Assembly: GCF_034314105.1 (NCBI RefSeq)
Contig: NZ_JAVIWJ010000001.1
Coordinates: forward strand, 2,853,501-2,917,500
Direction of reading: 5' to 3'
Length of the DNA stretch: 64,000 bases
Origin: Pseudomonas sp. AB6
Lineage (GTDB): Bacteria; Pseudomonadota; Gammaproteobacteria; Pseudomonadales; Pseudomonadaceae
This document shows positions 28,401 through 36,560 of the stretch, in pieces. The position numbers and the translations under genes are program-made. Every line of letters starts with the position of its first letter. Positions within the stretch are counted from its first letter, which is position 1. The notes beneath the pieces were generated by a model that had not been told where the DNA came from, made no database searches, and saw nothing but the letters and a program-made list of their open reading frames with translations.

Positions 28401-29405
28401 CGACAGGCGTGCGTACAACGGCAAAATCTCGGTGTGGCGCAGTTGCGCCTTGCGCAGCATTTCTGCCGCGTCGCGGATTTCTCGCTCTCCGGGCAAAAAT
28501 ACCAGTACGTCGCCGGGACTTTTGCGCTCGCTGCGTTCGAAGTCTGCCAGCTCTTCCAGAGTCGCCAGAATCGCCTGATCGACAGTCAGGTCATCTTCAA
28601 TCGCATTACCCTCCTCGTCCTGTTGCGAGGTCAGGGGGCGATACCAGGTGTCCACTGGGAACGTACGGCCAGAGACTTCGACAATCGGTGCATTGTCGAA
28701 ATGCTCGGAGAAGCGCTGCAAGTCGATGGTCGCCGAGGTAATGATCAGCTTCAGGTCCGGGCGGCGCGGCAATAGGGTTTTCAAGTAGCCCAGCAAAAAA
28801 TCGATGTTCAGGCTACGTTCGTGGGCTTCGTCGACGATGATCGTGTCGTAACGTTCCAGGTAGCGATCGTGCTGGGTTTCGGCCAGCAGGATGCCGTCGG
28901 TCATCAACTTGATCAGGGTGTTGCTGTCGCTTTGGTCTTCGAAACGGACCTGATAACCCACCAACGCGCCCAAGGGCGTACCGAGTTCTTCGGCCACCCG
29001 GCTGGCGACGCTGCGGGCGGCAATCCGACGCGGCTGTGTATGCCCAATCAAGCCATGCTGGCCGCGACCGATTTCCAGGCAAATCTTCGGCAACTGGGTG
29101 GTCTTACCCGAACCGGTTTCGCCGGCAATGATCAACACCTGATGCTTGAGCAGCGCCGCCTTGATTTCATCGCGCTTGGCGGCAATCGGTAGGCTGTCGT
29201 CATACCGAATCACCGGCAGACTTTCACGCCGCGCCGTGACCTGGGCGATAGAAGCTTGCGCACGCCCGGCCCATTGCGCCAGCTTGAGGTCATCAGGCTT
29301 CTTGCGCAGCTCATGCAACTGACGGCGCAAGCGATGACGATCAGAAATCATCGCGTGGTCGAGGTTTTTAAACAGTTGGTCGATAGAAGGCGATTCGTCG
29401 GTCAT
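25494..29405 (-). CDS. hrpA: ATP-dependent RNA helicase HrpA
   Basis: A 1303-residue DEAH-box helicase, the same size as E. coli HrpA, which acts on stalled ribosomes and processes fimbrial mRNA. Motif I GETGSGKTTQLPK lies near residues 93-105, DEAHERSLNIDFLLG near 190, SATID near 223, and motif VI region QRKGRCGRVEPGLCVRLY near 360. The usual HA2/OB and long C-terminal DUF3418 region follow, ending YRVSLFAQQLGTKVPISDKR. The start used gives MTDESPSIDQLFKNL; a 31-codon upstream extension lacks a ribosome site. Confidence 0.95.
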   Translation of the reverse strand: MTDESPSIDQLFKNLDHAMISDRHRLRRQLHELRKKPDDLKLAQWAGRAQASIAQVTARRESLPVIRYDDSLPIAAKRDEIKAALLKHQVLIIAGETGSGKTTQLPKICLEIGRGQHGLIGHTQPRRIAARSVASRVAEELGTPLGALVGYQVRFEDQSDSNTLIKLMTDGILLAETQHDRYLERYDTIIVDEAHERSLNIDFLLGYLKTLLPRRPDLKLIITSATIDLQRFSEHFDNAPIVEVSGRTFPVDTWYRPLTSQQDEEGNAIEDDLTVDQAILATLEELADFERSERKSPGDVLVFLPGEREIRDAAEMLRKAQLRHTEILPLYARLSPAEQQRIFQSHPGRRVVLATNVAETSLTVPGIRYVIDSGTARISRYSYRSKVQRLPIEAVSQASANQRKGRCGRVEPGLCVRLYSEEDFNGRPQFTDPEILRTNLAAVILQMLHLRLGEITDFPFIEPPDGKAITDGFNLLQELSAVNRDNQLTPLGRQLARLPVDPRMGRMLLEAAHQGSLQEILIVASAMSVQDVRERPPERQQAADQAHAQWKDIDSDFAGLVNLWRGFEEQRLALTASPLRNWCRKNFLNYLRLREWRDSHRQLSLICRDLQLTVNKEPADYAKLHKAVLSGLLSQIGQKAEEGDYLGARQRRFWIHPSSGLGKKRPQWLMAAELVETTKLYARMVAKIDADWIEPLAGHLIKKNHFEPHWEKKRGQVVAFEQITLFGLIVVARRPVHYGPIDPAVSRELFIREGLVRGEILSRAKCLTANTRLLETLDELEAKARRRDILADEDTLFSFYEARVPAEIHQTATFDSWYKVESQKNPQLLIMREEDVLAREASEITAAYYPDTLRLGDLTLALSYHFEPNHPRDGVTLRVPAPLLPMLPAERLEWLVPGLLETKCIALVRNLPKATRKNFVPVPDFIKAALERITFGEGSLPQALGRELLRMTGARVADEAWGEAAQQLENHLKMNLEILDGNGKFLGEGRELDALTARFAEASQAALAVPQTAKSQLPVEAKVFAPVAQKTQQNIAGLSMTVYPALVEESGTVKEGRFSTPAEAEFQHRRALQRLLLQQLAEPAKFLRGKLPGQTELALLHRDLGRVDGLIEDILLASLDSCILDGEANLPRDGAGLAGLAERKRGGWTEHAERLAKLTLEILTLWHGLQKRFKGKIDLAQAVALNDIKSQLSHLVYPGFVRETPMQWLKELPRYLKSVEMRLEKLSTQAQKDRVWSGELAGLWDQYQTRARKHAQEGKRDDELVIYRWWMEEYRVSLFAQQLGTKVPISDKRLSKQWGQVDS

Positions 29406-29545
29406 CAGGTGCGCAAAGTCTTTTGATGGTGCAAAGGCGAGGATTGTCGCAGATTTGAGGGGAGCAATGCAGTACGTCGCCGCGCTGTCGCGTTGCATGC
29501 AGTGGTTGGGAGAGCGGCGGCCTCGTTCGCGGGAGTTGCACGCAT

Positions 29546-30004
29546 CTATAGAGGAATATTTGAAATTTGCAATGACCGCTCTTGGTCTACGGGCTTGCTC
29601 AGCTCCGACTTCTCGGCGACCGGCATGCTTTGCGCGATTGCGAACGCAATCTCAAATACCGTAAACCCAAGAATTAGAAAGCTTGCGCCGCTGGCGACCG
29701 CAAAGAGCTGCCATACAGCGAAGAGGATTCTGGTCAACACATCGTAGAGCCCCACCGTGCGGCTCGGATGCCTGAGGCGCCATAGCGACCAGATGACCAC
29801 GACACTGCCCAGTAAGTTGGCAAAGAGCATCGCCGTGACGTCCAGCGTCGGCACCGAACGGTCGAGTGCCAAGGCCTCTGATAACGTTGCGAAGCCTTTG
29901 AGGCAAAGCGACGCCGTCCAGGGTGTAATGAAAGCCGTGGTGGCTATCAGGTCGTACCAGGCGCTAGCCCGAACGATGTTCAGATTTTGATTTGCGTTGA
30001 TCAT
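29546..30004 (-). CDS. Small inner-membrane protein under MerR-type control
   Basis: The 152-residue product has about four hydrophobic segments (around residues 15-35, 55-75, 88-112 and the helix before MPVAEKSE), and a hydrophilic C-terminus. I do not recognise the family. The start MINANQNLNIVRAS is preferred over an ATG six bases earlier because GAGGG directly abuts the earlier ATG but lies six bases from this one. A promoter of MerR-regulated type lies just upstream, and the divergent neighbour encodes a MerR regulator, so this is its probable target. Its role (transport, stress) is unknown. Confidence 0.7.
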   Translation of the reverse strand: MINANQNLNIVRASAWYDLIATTAFITPWTASLCLKGFATLSEALALDRSVPTLDVTAMLFANLLGSVVVIWSLWRLRHPSRTVGLYDVLTRILFAVWQLFAVASGASFLILGFTVFEIAFAIAQSMPVAEKSELSKPVDQERSLQISNIPL

Positions 30005-30031
30005 GGTCATCCCTCACAGTTTGGACCCGTA

Positions 30032-30062
30032 GGTTAAAGCCTGGAGTTAGGTCCAGAGTCAA
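30032..30062 (-). promoter_or_regulatory. MerR-type promoter with 19-bp spacer and operator dyad
   Basis: On the minus strand TTGACT (-35, 30057-30062) and TTAACC (-10-like, 30032-30037) are separated by exactly 19 bp. This is the over-long spacing that MerR-family activators correct by untwisting DNA. The spacer holds the dyad CTGGA-N6-TCCAG (30041-30056), the right place for the regulator. The -10 match is poor, which also fits an activated promoter. It reads into the small membrane-protein gene. Confidence 0.75.
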
Positions 30063-30073
30063 TGCGAGCATTT

Positions 30074-30454
30074 ATGAGCATGAAAATTGGAGAGGTCGCA
30101 AAGCGCACGGGCGTTTCCTTAGACGCATTACGGTTTTATGAAGAGAAGGGGTTGATCCAGCCTCGGCGAACCGCGAATGGCTACCGACTATACTCGCAGG
30201 AAACTCTACAGCTGCTGGGGTATATCAAGCTGGCGCAACAGCTCGGTTTTTCCTTGGCGGAGATTGGCAAGAATATGCCGTTGCTTTGGAGCGACGAAGG
30301 TGCGTCCAAAGACCTGTTGGGGAAGTTGTTTGCGCAGAAAATCGCGTTGCTGGATGAGCGTGTCGCTCAAATCCAGGCTCTGCGCAATGCGCTAGCCGAA
30401 CGGGCGGTGCAGGTATGTCCCCTGCTCGGTAACGGCATGAACAACGTGTCTTGA
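30074..30454 (+). CDS. MerR family transcriptional regulator
   Basis: The ~126-residue protein has the MerR winged HTH KIGEVAKRTGVSLDALRFYEEKGLIQPRRTANGYRLYS (from about residue 4) and a dimerisation helix (about residues 80-115). The short C-terminus CPLLGNGMNNVS holds a single cysteine, so a typical metal site (CueR/ZntR style, two cysteines) is not evident. ATGs at 30062, 30074 and 30080 are all in frame; the first overlaps the -35 of the divergent promoter and is the least likely. It probably represses itself and activates the divergent membrane-protein gene. Inducer unknown. Confidence 0.88.
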   Translation: MSMKIGEVAKRTGVSLDALRFYEEKGLIQPRRTANGYRLYSQETLQLLGYIKLAQQLGFSLAEIGKNMPLLWSDEGASKDLLGKLFAQKIALLDERVAQIQALRNALAERAVQVCPLLGNGMNNVS

Positions 30455-30729
30455 GCCCAAAGACACCAGCATGGCCACAATAGCCAAACTGGTTTCGCTA
30501 GCAAGTCAACGAAAAGCGCCAACATAGCAGTCAGTGCTTGTAAGTCAGGCTTTTTTATTTCACCTGTCCCACTATGTGCCATTAGGGTCAAACGCCCTCT
30601 GGTGGGGTTTTTGAGTACATATACTCCAATTGGACCGGTCGGTTAACAGAGGTACATGGGTTTCCCTATTTGAATATCCTCACCGCTACAGACCTCATTG
30701 GCAGCGCTTGGGGGTGTAAAGTCTAGACC

Positions 30730-32421
30730 TTACTTGGTCAAACCCAACTTTTTCAGTTCTTCAGCACGTAGTTCGCGACGCAGGATTTTGCCGACGTTTG
30801 TAGTCGGTAGTACGTCGCGAAATTCCAGCATTCTCGGCACTTTGTATGCAGTGACGTTGGCACGCATGTGCTCCGTAACCTGCTCTTTGGTCAGGCTCAT
30901 GCCTGGCTTGACGACGATGAACATCTTGATCGCCTCGCCCGATTTTTCATCAGGTATACCAATGGCAGCGCACTGCAAGACCCCGGGCAGAAGGGCCAGC
31001 ACGTCTTCCAGTTCGTTGGGGTAAACATTGAAACCGGAGATTAAAATCATGTCTTTTTTACGATCGACTATGCGCAGGTAGCCGTCCGGTTGGATGATCG
31101 CGATGTCACCGGTCTTCAGCCAACCGTCAGCGTCAAGCATTTCATCCGTAGCTTCTTTGCGCTGCCAATAACCCTTCATCACTTGCGGGCCTTTGACGCA
31201 CAATTCACCAGTGGCACCCAGCGCCAGTTCGTTGCCGGCATCATCAATCACCTTGCACAGCGTTGATGGCACTGGAATACCGATGGTGCCAATCTGGATT
31301 TTCTGAATCGGATTGACCGTCGCCACCGGGCTGGTTTCAGTCATGCCATAACCTTCGCAAATCTCGCATCCGGTCACTTCCTTCCAACGCTCAGCCGCTG
31401 CTGATTGCAAGGCCATACCGCCAGACAAAGTGACTTTCAATGCGCAGAAGTCCAGCTTGCGAAACTCTTCGCTGTGACACAGGGCTACGAAGAGGGTATT
31501 AAGGCCAACGAATCCGCTGAACTTCCACTTTGACAGTTCCTTGACCATCGCCGACAGATCGCGCGGGTTGCTGATCAGGATGTTGTGATTGCCGATGAGC
31601 ATCATCGCCATGCAATGAAAAGTGAACGCATAGATGTGGTAAAGCGGAAGCGGCGTAATCAGAATCTCGCAACCTTCGTTGAGGTTGGAGCCCATCAACG
31701 CCTTGCATTGCAGCATGTTCGCAATCAAGTTGCGGTGCGTCAGCATCGCGCCTTTAGCCACGCCAGTGGTACCGCCGGTGTATTGCAACACGGCAACATC
31801 ATTAGCAGCAGGTGAGGCATCTTTAACCCGTAGGCCACGGCCCTTGCTCAGCACATCGTTGAATTTGATCGCCTTAGGCAAGTAGTACGCCGGGACCATT
31901 TTCTTCACGTACTTGATAACGCAGTTGATCAGCAGCCGTTTGAGTGGCGGCAACAGGTCAGCCACTTCGGTGATGATGACGTATTCGATTTTGGTCTTGG
32001 GCAGTACAGTCTCGGCCAGATGCGCCATGTTCGCCAAACACACCAACGCCTTGGCGCCAGAGTCGTTGAACTGGTGCTCCATCTCCCGCGCAGTGTAAAG
32101 CGGATTGGTGTTTACCACGATCAAGCCGGCGCGGATGGCTCCAAACACAGCGATCGGGTATTGCAACAGATTGGGCAGTTGCAAGGCGATACGATCACCT
32201 GGCTGTAGCGAGGTGTGCTGCTGCAGGTAGGCGGCAAACGCACCGGACAATTGGTACAGCTCACCGTATGTGATCGTCTTGCCTAAATTGCTGAAAGCGG
32301 GTTTGTCGGCGAACCGTTGGCATGACTGTTCCAACACCGCCTGGATGTTTGGATACTCGTCAGGATTGATCTGGGCAGCAATGCCAGACGGGTATTTATC
32401 CTTCCAAAAATTTTCGATCAT
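30730..32421 (-). CDS. fadD1: Long-chain acyl-CoA synthetase FadD1
   Basis: Activates fatty acids to acyl-CoA with ATP at the inner membrane, the first step of beta-oxidation. The 563-residue product carries the AMP-binding P-loop YTGGTTGVAKGAM (about 209-221), the A5-type motif EGYGMTETSPV, TGD and the FACS motif region DGWLKTGDIAIIQPDGYLRI with DRKKDMILISGFNVYPNE, and the C-terminal catalytic Lys in GKILRRELR. Length and the opening MIENFWKDKYPSGI agree with P. aeruginosa FadD1. It lies 334 bp downstream of fadD2 with its own probable promoter. Confidence 0.94.
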   Translation of the reverse strand: MIENFWKDKYPSGIAAQINPDEYPNIQAVLEQSCQRFADKPAFSNLGKTITYGELYQLSGAFAAYLQQHTSLQPGDRIALQLPNLLQYPIAVFGAIRAGLIVVNTNPLYTAREMEHQFNDSGAKALVCLANMAHLAETVLPKTKIEYVIITEVADLLPPLKRLLINCVIKYVKKMVPAYYLPKAIKFNDVLSKGRGLRVKDASPAANDVAVLQYTGGTTGVAKGAMLTHRNLIANMLQCKALMGSNLNEGCEILITPLPLYHIYAFTFHCMAMMLIGNHNILISNPRDLSAMVKELSKWKFSGFVGLNTLFVALCHSEEFRKLDFCALKVTLSGGMALQSAAAERWKEVTGCEICEGYGMTETSPVATVNPIQKIQIGTIGIPVPSTLCKVIDDAGNELALGATGELCVKGPQVMKGYWQRKEATDEMLDADGWLKTGDIAIIQPDGYLRIVDRKKDMILISGFNVYPNELEDVLALLPGVLQCAAIGIPDEKSGEAIKMFIVVKPGMSLTKEQVTEHMRANVTAYKVPRMLEFRDVLPTTNVGKILRRELRAEELKKLGLTK

Positions 32422-32755
32422 GGAAGCCGACTCCTCAACGACAGCGAATTCTACACACCGCTTTAATGCAGTGATTTTTTGTTTGGGTTACAGGTTTTTT
32501 TGCTTACGGATAGGTCAAAAAGCGGGCCGAGAGTACCAGCTTTGCCAGGTGCCGCCTAGAGCCAAGTCAGGCCCGCACAGTCATAAAAGTGACCGATGAT
32601 CATGTATCGGTCACATTTAGATCGGATGGTTTGTTAGGTATACGGGAGGATTACATAGCATCAAAAAAGAGATCATTGCATTAAAACTGCTCCCTAAGGC
32701 CGTTCTTATCCCATGGGAGCAGCGCACAGACCAATACTTTAAGCGAAGGGATGAA
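32422..32755. other. Intergenic region between the two fadD genes
   Basis: 334 bp with no gene seen. It contains the fadD2 terminator (listed separately) and a perfect 9-bp inverted repeat GTGACCGAT / ATCGGTCAC (32589-32597 and 32606-32614, 8-nt spacer). On the minus strand the repeat is followed by TTTT, so it could be a second terminator or an operator. The fadD1 promoter should lie between about 32430 and 32580; I cannot place it exactly. Confidence 0.5.
32681..32722 (-). terminator. Probable fadD2 terminator
   Basis: The stem CTGCTCCC / GGGAGCAG (8 bp, long 20-nt loop) is followed on the minus strand by TTTTAAT, 34 bp past the fadD2 stop. The large loop makes it less certain than a compact hairpin. 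Confidence 0.6.
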
Positions 32756-34444
32756 TCAGGCGATATCCCGAAGCTCTCGGCGCAGGATCTTTCCTACTGG
32801 CGTCATGGGCAATGACTCACGTAACACAATTTGCTTTGGCACCTTATAACCGGTGAAATTTTCTTTGCAGTAAGCTTTCAGTTCCTCAATGCTGACGCCC
32901 ATCTCTCGGGCCACTACGAATAATTTCACCGCCTCACCGGTGCGGTCATCCGGAATACCAATGACTGCGCAGTTGGCGACTTTCGGGTGAGCCATTACCA
33001 CATCTTCGATTTCATTCGGGTACACATTGAAGCCCGAGACAATGATCATGTCTTTCTTGCGATCAACAATGCGCACAAATCCGTCCAATTCGATGACCGC
33101 GATGTCACCGGTTTTTAACCAACCTTCAGCGTCAAATACCTCAGCAGTAGCGTCGGCACGATGCCAATAGCCCTTCATCACCTGCGGACCTTTGATGCAC
33201 AGTTCGCCGCGCTCACCCAAGCCCAACTCTAATCCGCTGTCATCGATGACTTTAAATGCAGTGCCAGGCACTGGAAAACCGACCGTACCCAACCGGGCCT
33301 TGTCACCATGCGGGTTAGTCGAGGCAACTGGAGAAGTTTCGGTCAAGCCATAACCTTCAACGATCCCGCACCCGGTCAATTGCTGCCAGCGTTCGGCGGT
33401 GGCCTTGACCAGCGCGGTGCCCCCTGAGTTGGTTAACTTCAAGTTGGAGAAGTCCAGGTTCTTAAATTCAGGGTGATCCATTAGCGCCACGAACAGCGTA
33501 TTCAGCCCGATCACCGCCGAGAAACGCCAGTTCTTCAGTTCTTTGATAAAGCCACCAATGTCCCGCGGATTGGTGATCAGCACGTTGTGATTGCCGGTAA
33601 CCATCATGCACATGCAGTTCGCTGTAAAAGCGTAGATGTGATAAAGCGGCAGCGGCGCAATCATTACCTCTTGGCCTTCCTTGAACATCGGGGCGCCATC
33701 TGGCCCGTGCTGCAAGAAGCAGGCATGCACCTGCTGCATGTTCGCGACCAAATTGCCATGACTGAGCATTGCGCCTTTTGGCAAACCGGTGGTACCCCCG
33801 GTGTACTGCAGCACGGCGATGTCGTCGAGGCTGCGCTTGACGCTTTTTAGCGGGTGACCACGCCCTAGTTTCAGCACACTTTTAAACGAGATGGCCTGAG
33901 GCAGATTAAACGCCGGGACCATTTTCTTGACCTTATCGACGATGGTATTGACCAACCAGCCTTTAGCCGCCGATTGCATATCGCCCATTTTCACTTCGAT
34001 CAGGTACTGAATGTCGGTATCGGGCAGCACTTCCTGCACCAGCTTGCCGAAAATATTCAGGTAGACCAGCGCCCGAGCGCCTGAATCCTTGAACTGAAGG
34101 CGCATCTCACGGGCGGTGTAGAGCGGATTGGTGTTAACCACAATCAGCCCGGCACGTAGCGCACCGAATACGGCGATGGGGTATTGCAGCAAGTTAGGCA
34201 TTTGCACGGCAATGCGATCGCCGGGCTGCAGATCAGTCTGCTGTTGCAGGTAAGCGGTGAAGGCGGCCGAGTGACGCTCAAGCTCGGCATACGTCATTGT
34301 GACCCCCATATTGCTGAAAGCCGGACGGTCCGCAAACTTCTTGCAACAACGTTCGAACACCTCGACCACCGATTTGTAGGCGTTTAGGTCTATCTCAGGC
34401 AGCACGCCGGCGGGGCGTTTATCGTTCCAGAAATCAGGTTGCAT
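32756..34444 (-). CDS. fadD2: Long-chain acyl-CoA synthetase FadD2
   Basis: Tandem paralogue of fadD1 (562 residues), with the same P-loop YTGGTTGLPKGAM, EGYGLTETSPVAS and DRKKDMIIVSGFNVYPNE motifs and the terminal GKILRRELRDIA. In P. aeruginosa the two enzymes differ in preferred chain length and induction. Compared with FadD1, the insert after the P-loop (CFLQHGPDGAPMFKEGQE) is longer. The divergent lipase-like hydrolase and MaoC genes upstream suggest a lipid-scavenging neighbourhood. Confidence 0.93.
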   Translation of the reverse strand: MQPDFWNDKRPAGVLPEIDLNAYKSVVEVFERCCKKFADRPAFSNMGVTMTYAELERHSAAFTAYLQQQTDLQPGDRIAVQMPNLLQYPIAVFGALRAGLIVVNTNPLYTAREMRLQFKDSGARALVYLNIFGKLVQEVLPDTDIQYLIEVKMGDMQSAAKGWLVNTIVDKVKKMVPAFNLPQAISFKSVLKLGRGHPLKSVKRSLDDIAVLQYTGGTTGLPKGAMLSHGNLVANMQQVHACFLQHGPDGAPMFKEGQEVMIAPLPLYHIYAFTANCMCMMVTGNHNVLITNPRDIGGFIKELKNWRFSAVIGLNTLFVALMDHPEFKNLDFSNLKLTNSGGTALVKATAERWQQLTGCGIVEGYGLTETSPVASTNPHGDKARLGTVGFPVPGTAFKVIDDSGLELGLGERGELCIKGPQVMKGYWHRADATAEVFDAEGWLKTGDIAVIELDGFVRIVDRKKDMIIVSGFNVYPNEIEDVVMAHPKVANCAVIGIPDDRTGEAVKLFVVAREMGVSIEELKAYCKENFTGYKVPKQIVLRESLPMTPVGKILRRELRDIA

Positions 34445-34645
34445 TGTTTTTTTGTCCTCTTACCTGAGTATGTCTGGCCCGCCGTATTCAAGCGCGGGGC
34501 TTGCCGGACGTTAGCAGTTAACGCCAACAAGGCAAATAGCCGGCGGCGCGTCATCAACCGCGTGAATCTTGCAGGTGATCGGACTGCGAATTGTCCATCA
34601 GCCTACACTGCTCAATAGCTGTCACTTGAGGCATAAGGAATCGCC

Positions 34646-35590
34646 ATGAACCACACTGCTTTCTGGCTTGACGCCAGTGACCATAGCCGACTCTACATAA
34701 ATCACTGGCATCCGCAGCTCGCTCCCAAAGCGGTGGTAATGTTGTCTCACGGCATGGCCGAGCACAGTGGCCGCTATGCGCGGTTGGGCCAAGCGTTGAG
34801 CGCCAAAGGTTTCGCACTCTTTGCGCCCGACCAGCGCGGCCATGGCGAAACGTCCGCCCACGGCACCTTGGGGCACTACGCCGATGACCAAGGTTGGAGC
34901 AAAGTGGTCGGCGATTTAGCGAGCCTGAACCAATACATTCGACAAAAACACCCTGGGGTGCCGATCTTCCTGATGGGCCACAGCATGGGCAGCTATATTG
35001 CTCAGGCTTATCTGCTGCACCACAGCACCAGCCTGCAGGGGGCAATTCTCAGTGGATCGAACTTTCAGCCGGTAGCGCTCTATCGCAGCGCCAGCCTGCT
35101 TGCTCGGATTGAGCGCTGGCGCCAAGGTGGTATGGGACGCAGCGCCCTGATTGAATGGTTGGCGTTTGGCGCATTTAATAAGAAATTCAAGCCCACGCGC
35201 ACGACTTTTGATTGGCTGACCCGCGACTTCGTAGAAGTTGACCACTACATTAATGACCCGTTATGTGGCTTTCGCTGCACCAACCAGCTCTGGATCGACA
35301 TGCTGGCGGGCCTCCAACAAATCAGTAAACCGGGAAATCTCGCGCAAATCGATCCCAACCTTCCGCTTCTTATAATAGGTGGCGAATGTGATCCGGTGAG
35401 CGAGGGCAAGCGTCTCAAAGACCTTGCGCACGCCTTGAGCCATGCGGGCCACCGTATGTTGCAGTTGAACATTTACCCACAGGCCCGCCATGAACTACTT
35501 AATGAAACCAACCGGGACGAAGTCACTCGTGATTTACTCGCATGGCTCGATCAAGCGCTGGCCTATCCTCGACCACCGCACGTTGAATAA
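34646..35590 (+). CDS. Alpha/beta hydrolase, monoglyceride lipase/lysophospholipase type
   Basis: The 314-residue protein begins MNHTAFWLDASDHSRLYINHW and has the family's VVMLSHGMAEHSGRYARLG (oxyanion region), FAPDQRGHGETS, nucleophile elbow LMGHSMGSYIAQA (Ser near residue 114), acid in GGECDPVSEGKR (about 251-262) and catalytic His in QARHELLNETNRDE (about 282-295). This layout matches bacterial monoacylglycerol lipase/LPL (Hydrolase_4). It is divergent from fadD2, so it could release fatty acids that the FadDs activate. In P. aeruginosa the same order (PA3299-PA3302) is found. Confidence 0.9.
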   Translation: MNHTAFWLDASDHSRLYINHWHPQLAPKAVVMLSHGMAEHSGRYARLGQALSAKGFALFAPDQRGHGETSAHGTLGHYADDQGWSKVVGDLASLNQYIRQKHPGVPIFLMGHSMGSYIAQAYLLHHSTSLQGAILSGSNFQPVALYRSASLLARIERWRQGGMGRSALIEWLAFGAFNKKFKPTRTTFDWLTRDFVEVDHYINDPLCGFRCTNQLWIDMLAGLQQISKPGNLAQIDPNLPLLIIGGECDPVSEGKRLKDLAHALSHAGHRMLQLNIYPQARHELLNETNRDEVTRDLLAWLDQALAYPRPPHVE

Positions 35591-35647
35591 ACCAGGCTTC
35601 ACCTTATCAACACGCTGATCGTCAATTATCACGCCACAGGAACACTT

Positions 35648-36118
35648 ATGACCCAAGTTACCAACACCCCTTACGAAGCGCTCGAAGTCGGCCAGACCGC
35701 CAGCTTTAGCAAAACCGTTGAGGAGCGCGACATCCAACTTTTTGCTGCCATGTCAGGCGATCACAACCCGGTGCATCTTGATCCTGAGTTTGCCGCGCAG
35801 ACGATGTTCAAAGAGCGTATCGCCCATGGGATGTTCAGCGGAGCGTTGATCAGCGCTGCGGTGGCCTGCGAGTTGCCAGGACCGGGGACTATTTATATTG
35901 GCCAGCAAATGAGTTTTCAAAAGCCGGTGAAGATTGGTGACACACTCACCGTACGCCTGGAAATTCTGGAAAAACTGCCAAAGTTTCGTGTACGTATCGC
36001 GACTCGCGTATTCAACCAGCGTGATGAATTAGTGGTAGACGGCGAAGCCGAGATCCTTGCGCCCCGCAAGCAACAGACAGTCACACTACCGACGCTGCCA
36101 GCCATTACCATTGGTTGA
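35648..36118 (+). CDS. MaoC-like (R)-specific enoyl-CoA hydratase
   Basis: The 156-residue hot-dog-fold protein carries the hydratase signature FAAMSGDHNPVHLDPEFAAQTMFKERIAHGMF, with catalytic Asp and His in SGDHNPVH (about residues 36-43), and the second motif SFQKPVKIGDTLTV. Such PhaJ/MaoC enzymes make (R)-3-hydroxyacyl-CoA from beta-oxidation intermediates, feeding PHA or rhamnolipid precursors. It lies 57 bp after the lipase-like gene, same strand, likely one operon. Confidence 0.92.
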   Translation: MTQVTNTPYEALEVGQTASFSKTVEERDIQLFAAMSGDHNPVHLDPEFAAQTMFKERIAHGMFSGALISAAVACELPGPGTIYIGQQMSFQKPVKIGDTLTVRLEILEKLPKFRVRIATRVFNQRDELVVDGEAEILAPRKQQTVTLPTLPAITIG

Positions 36119-36160
36119 TTAGCGCTATGTACTGACACCTGTGCAGGCTGTGCAGCCTGC

Positions 36161-36245
36161 GTGGGACCGAATTTATTCGGGAAGAATACGACGCGGTTTG
36201 TCAGGCCAACAGCGTCACGGCGTTCGCGAATGAATTCGCTCCCAC
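36161..36245. repeat. REP-type imperfect inverted repeat
   Basis: The left arm (36161-36183) is identical over 23 bases to an arm of the palindrome at 16333-16390. The right arm (36223-36245, TTCGCGAATGAATTCGCTCC...) is complementary with a few mismatches. It lies after the MaoC gene between converging genes, as Pseudomonas REP pairs usually do. Confidence 0.85.
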
Positions 36246-36271
36246 AAAACACTTTCACTTTTCAGCAAACG

Positions 36272-36294
36272 AAAAAAAGGCGACCGAAGTCGCC
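36272..36294 (-). terminator. Terminator of the ccoM-like gene
   Basis: The compact hairpin GGCGAC-TTCG-GTCGCC is followed by T7 on the minus strand, 41 bp past the small gene's stop. The UUCG tetraloop makes it a strong terminator. Confidence 0.9.
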
Positions 36295-36335
36295 CAAAGT
36301 GCCTTGCGTGCTCGTGTACCGGACCGACCCCAGCG

Positions 36336-36446
36336 TTATTTACGCTTTTTTGAATCCTTCCAGATAAATAGTCCAAACCCTGCGAAAAACAGAACCATCA
36401 AGCCGACGGTACAGACACCCGCGACAACCACATTATCGAGAAACAT
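36336..36446 (-). CDS. ccoM: Probable CcoM, small subunit of cbb3-type cytochrome c oxidase
   Basis: The 36-residue product reads MFLDNVVVAGVCTVGLMVLF followed by FAGFGLFIWKDSKKRK: one transmembrane helix (about residues 5-28) and a basic tail facing the cytoplasm. It closely resembles, from memory, the CcoM subunit found in the P. stutzeri cbb3 oxidase structure (~37 aa, ending in FIWKD plus basic residues), which helps assemble or stabilise the oxidase. The gene is monocistronic with a G-rich ribosome site and a strong terminator. Two ANR-like boxes upstream agree with low-oxygen control of cbb3 oxidase. The other oxidase genes are not in this window. Confidence 0.78.
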   Translation of the reverse strand: MFLDNVVVAGVCTVGLMVLFFAGFGLFIWKDSKKRK

Positions 36447-36482
36447 AACCGCCCCCCCTGATGAACTCTGTTCGATAGGGCA

Positions 36483-36524
36483 AGGTTAACCAGGGTGTTG
36501 GGGGGAGAAGTTGACGCAGATCAA
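36483..36524 (-). promoter_or_regulatory. ANR-type promoter of the ccoM-like gene
   Basis: TTGACGCAGATCAA (36511-36524) matches the ANR/FNR consensus TTGAT-N4-ATCAA at 9 of 10 positions. TAACCT at 36483-36488 can serve as a -10 box, so a start near 36477 would put the ANR site at about -40, the class II activation position. The gene's ATG follows about 30 bp later. Confidence 0.65.
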
Positions 36525-36560
36525 CGGCGACCACTGCAGGTCGGGACGCACAGCGATTAA

